DNA of 9,191 nucleotides, taken from Draconibacterium sp. GTDB taxonomy: Bacteria; Bacteroidota; Bacteroidia; Bacteroidales; Prolixibacteraceae. The stretch lies in NCBI GenBank assembly GCA_027011835.1, contig JALUZN010000227.1, forward strand, positions 1 through 9,191, in the 5' to 3' direction. Positions 7,541 through 9,191 of the stretch are shown one piece after another (position 1 is the first letter of the stretch; each line of letters starts with the position of its first letter). The notes below the pieces were generated by a model. That model saw only the letters and a list, made by a program, of their open reading frames with translations. It made no database searches and had not been told where the DNA came from. A program made the position numbers and the translations under genes.

Positions 7541-7640
7541 ATGAGACCCTGAAACAAGTTCAGGGAGACGTTCTAAATTAGCATTACAGTTCGAAAATAC
7601 CGTCATGCTGTCCGTCAGCCGACGGATTAGCATCTTTCTG
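7541..7640. repeat. Intergenic double-hairpin repeat inside the operon
   Basis: Two stem-loops fill most of the 162-bp gap between the decarboxylase and ATP-grasp genes. The first is CCCTGAA-ACAAG-TTCAGGG (7547-7565), a perfect 7-bp stem. The second spans 7605-7633: ATGCT pairs with AGCAT and TCCGTC with GACGGA around an AGCC loop, with a small internal bulge. Both resemble hairpin repeats scattered between genes in marine and sediment Bacteroidota (recall, not checked). The stems could stabilise mRNA ends or attenuate the downstream genes. No open reading frame of note is present. Confidence 0.6.
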
Positions 7641-7653
7641 TCATTGCCTTTCT

Positions 7654-8700
7654 TCAAATTTCTTTATTCATAGAGATTGCTGCAAAACGTTCTAAATCAA
7701 CAATCATATCGTATGAATAGCGGACAAACATTTTACCAATTTTATACGATGCCATGGGTTGAACATCGTATCCGAGTGCCAGTTTTACCAATGCCTCCGG
7801 AATATTTTGCCCGGCACCCACGGCAAGGTAAACCCAAGCAGGAATTCGCGGATTAATTTCAACAAGGTAATATTCGCCACTATTTGTTTTAATCAATTCC
7901 AGCTCCAGTCCGCCTTTCCATTGTGTTTTATGAATGAGCGAACGAGTGAGTTCCATCATTTTGTCGTCGGCAATGGTAATTCCTCCCCACGCTTTTCCTT
8001 TGTCGGTTATGTACTGTTTGCGCATGGGCACGGCGGCAATGGTATTTCCTTTTCCATCGCCTAGAGCCACCACATTCACTTCGGTGCCGGCGACAAACTC
8101 CTGAACAATTACCGGCAGCCCCCATTTTGCCGAAACTTTGCGGAATGCCTGTTTTGCCTGCTCTTCGTTGTATGCCGGATAGGCATCGTAAAACTGTCCT
8201 TTCACCATCACCGGATAGTTGAATTTCTTCTCCATATCGGCAATTTGGTTGATGTTTCCCAGATTTATACTTTCCGGAACTTTTACTCCATATTTTTTGC
8301 CGTATGCGGGCAACTTATCTTTTTCGCGTTCCTGAAACTGTTTAAGCGTGGGCAGAAATGTTTTAATTCCCTTATCGGCAAGGCGCCCTTCGTTTTTCAT
8401 AAACGAAAAAAGTTCGGCATCGAAATTTGGAATCAACACATCAATTTCTTCTTGTTGATGAATAAATTCGATACGCTCAATCAGCTCTTCGGAACCCGCC
8501 GACGGATATGGGATTTGAAAAATGCGGTCGCACAAATCTTCCATGTAAATGCCCGGCTCGAGGTTTTCGTACACCAGCCCGATAACCCGCACATCAAAGT
8601 CTTCCGACTCTTTTATACTGCGAATTACAGGAACTCCCGGTCCCGGATTATCGGTGTTGTTCAGCCCCGTTACTGCGAGTGTTATTTTTTGCTTATTCAT
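7654..8700 (-). CDS. CarB-like ATP-grasp ligase
   Basis: The protein has 348 residues and is probably cytoplasmic. Residues 1-115 form a pre-ATP-grasp Rossmann-like domain opening ITLAVTGLNNTDNPGPGVP. Residues 116-310 hold the ATP-grasp fold: Lys167 in PVMVKGQ, the adenine-hinge segment VIVQEFVAGTEVNVVALGDG (197-216), and the Mg-binding YLVEINPRIPAW (278-289) with Glu281 and Asn283. The layout resembles one half of carbamoyl-phosphate synthase large subunit and related small ligases. Such enzymes phosphorylate a carboxylate and join it to an amine or thiol. The substrate cannot be read from the sequence. It follows the PqqD-like gene by 11 bp and precedes the decarboxylase, a pairing that suggests amino-acid ligation or loading onto a carrier or peptide. 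No Shine-Dalgarno is seen before the ATG at 8698-8700; the leader is AAACGAAAAAC. No disrupting frameshift is seen. Confidence 0.87.
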   Translation of the reverse strand: MNKQKITLAVTGLNNTDNPGPGVPVIRSIKESEDFDVRVIGLVYENLEPGIYMEDLCDRIFQIPYPSAGSEELIERIEFIHQQEEIDVLIPNFDAELFSFMKNEGRLADKGIKTFLPTLKQFQEREKDKLPAYGKKYGVKVPESINLGNINQIADMEKKFNYPVMVKGQFYDAYPAYNEEQAKQAFRKVSAKWGLPVIVQEFVAGTEVNVVALGDGKGNTIAAVPMRKQYITDKGKAWGGITIADDKMMELTRSLIHKTQWKGGLELELIKTNSGEYYLVEINPRIPAWVYLAVGAGQNIPEALVKLALGYDVQPMASYKIGKMFVRYSYDMIVDLERFAAISMNKEI

Positions 8701-8711
8701 GTTTTTCGTTT

Positions 8712-8975
8712 TTATACAAAGTCGAGCGGGTTACTTTGTAACGTAATCTGGTGATGTTTTAACATGGCACAAAACTCGTAAAAGTCTTTTTCGAATACGA
8801 GGTCGTCAACATCGTATTTTTGCAGAAACGAATCTCTTATCTCCTCAAACTCTTTTCCAGCTTCAATCATTTTTATTAATTCAAATCCAACCGGATTTAA
8901 ATTAAATGAGTCGCCTGTTTTCGAATTAAAAACAAATCCGTTGTCGCTAATTTTAATCTCTTCGGTAATTTTCAT
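8712..8975 (-). CDS. PqqD-like small protein (peptide-binding domain)
   Basis: I place the start at the ATG at 8973-8975, giving 87 residues beginning MKITEEIKISDNG. A longer version from TTG at 9011 or ATG at 9005 would add 10-12 hydrophobic residues (LMFQFVFKILT) that PqqD family members normally lack. The sequence follows the PqqD pattern: two short N-terminal strands (DNGFVFNSKTGDSFNLN), then FELIKMIEAGKEFEEIRDSF, then a helix-turn-helix-like end with DVDDLVFEKDFYEFCAML. PqqD-type domains are recognition elements that bind leader peptides and hand them to modifying enzymes. Some PqqD-fold proteins in Bacteroidota sit in operons with no known precursor. This is the first gene of the operon, 11 bp ahead of the ATP-grasp gene. 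No precursor peptide gene is visible within the window, so the binding partner is open. Confidence 0.75.
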   Translation of the reverse strand: MKITEEIKISDNGFVFNSKTGDSFNLNPVGFELIKMIEAGKEFEEIRDSFLQKYDVDDLVFEKDFYEFCAMLKHHQITLQSNPLDFV

Positions 8976-9154
8976 TGTTAAAATTTTAAATACAAATTGG
9001 AACATCAACAAAAGATTATTTCGTTAATGCTCCAATGTACAATTTTCTAATTAACCATCTCTATTTATTCGACACTAACTGAATTAAAAACTTGCGCTCG
9101 GATAAACAATTTGCAGTTATTTTCCTTTTATTAGAGTTGAATGCATTTTTACAT

Positions 9155-9172
9155 TTGGCACACTACTTGTTT
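9155..9172 (+). promoter_or_regulatory. Candidate sigma-54 (-24/-12) promoter, rightward
   Basis: TTGGCACA-CTAC-TTGTTT matches the RpoN consensus TGGCAC-N5-TTGCW with the required 10 bases between GG (9157-9158) and the -12 dinucleotide, which is GT here instead of GC. A start of transcription would fall near 9181, and AGGAG (9176-9180) lies just after. It points out of the right edge, so it would serve a divergent gene outside the window and not the operon to its left. Confidence 0.5.
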
Positions 9173-9191
9173 AACAGGAGTATATATAAAC

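Noticed and set aside
8976..9020. Possible Bacteroidota sigma-A promoter for the operon (TAATCTTTTG on the - strand, about 9009-9018)
   Set aside because: The -7 element would need a TAnnTTTG spacing and this one is off by one. TTG elements upstream are 14 or 21 bases away rather than the expected 17-19. The position would suit the start at 8975, but the match is too weak to list.
9141..9191. Short + strand frame from ATG 9141 running off the right edge as a precursor peptide
   Set aside because: It overlaps the sigma-54-like promoter, which would start transcription downstream of this ATG, and has only 17 codons in view.

Overview
The window looks like a piece of a Bacteroidota chromosome, probably from the Marinilabiliales/Prolixibacteraceae side of the phylum. 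The reasons are a secreted protein with a type IX secretion C-terminal domain, start codons preceded by A/T-rich stretches rather than Shine-Dalgarno sites, and short hairpin-type intergenic repeats of a kind common in that phylum. The taxonomic placement is inference; no rRNA or marker gene is present.

Left part (1-1669): the tail of an unrecognised + strand gene runs in from the left edge and stops at 171. Four bases later a secreted ferritin-like DUF2202 protein starts (176-877, +). Its stop codon directly abuts the stop codon of a convergent - strand gene (878-1669) for a small type IX secretion cargo protein. Positions 1670-1997 hold no gene. They carry a decayed hairpin repeat, a roughly 7-bp periodic stretch and a possible terminator for the operon to the right.

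Main part (1998-8975, all - strand): six genes that look like one transcription unit. In transcription order they are a PqqD-like small protein, a CarB-like ATP-grasp enzyme, a fold-type III PLP-dependent decarboxylase related to diaminopimelate decarboxylase, a urea-transporter-like membrane protein fused to an M23 metallopeptidase, an outer-membrane beta-barrel protein with an N-terminal TPR-like region, and a secreted TPR protein. Spacing is 11 bp, 162 bp (filled by a hairpin repeat), 9 bp, a 22-bp overlap and a 13-bp overlap. The gene content suggests that a small amino-acid-derived or peptide-derived product is made in the cytoplasm by the first three proteins and handled by the inner-membrane fusion protein and two envelope proteins. 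The product and the pathway are unknown. This operon is the best candidate in the window for an undescribed system.

Right edge (8976-9191): intergenic DNA with no gene. It contains a good match to a sigma-54 -24/-12 promoter pointing rightwards, so a divergent + strand gene probably begins just outside the window.
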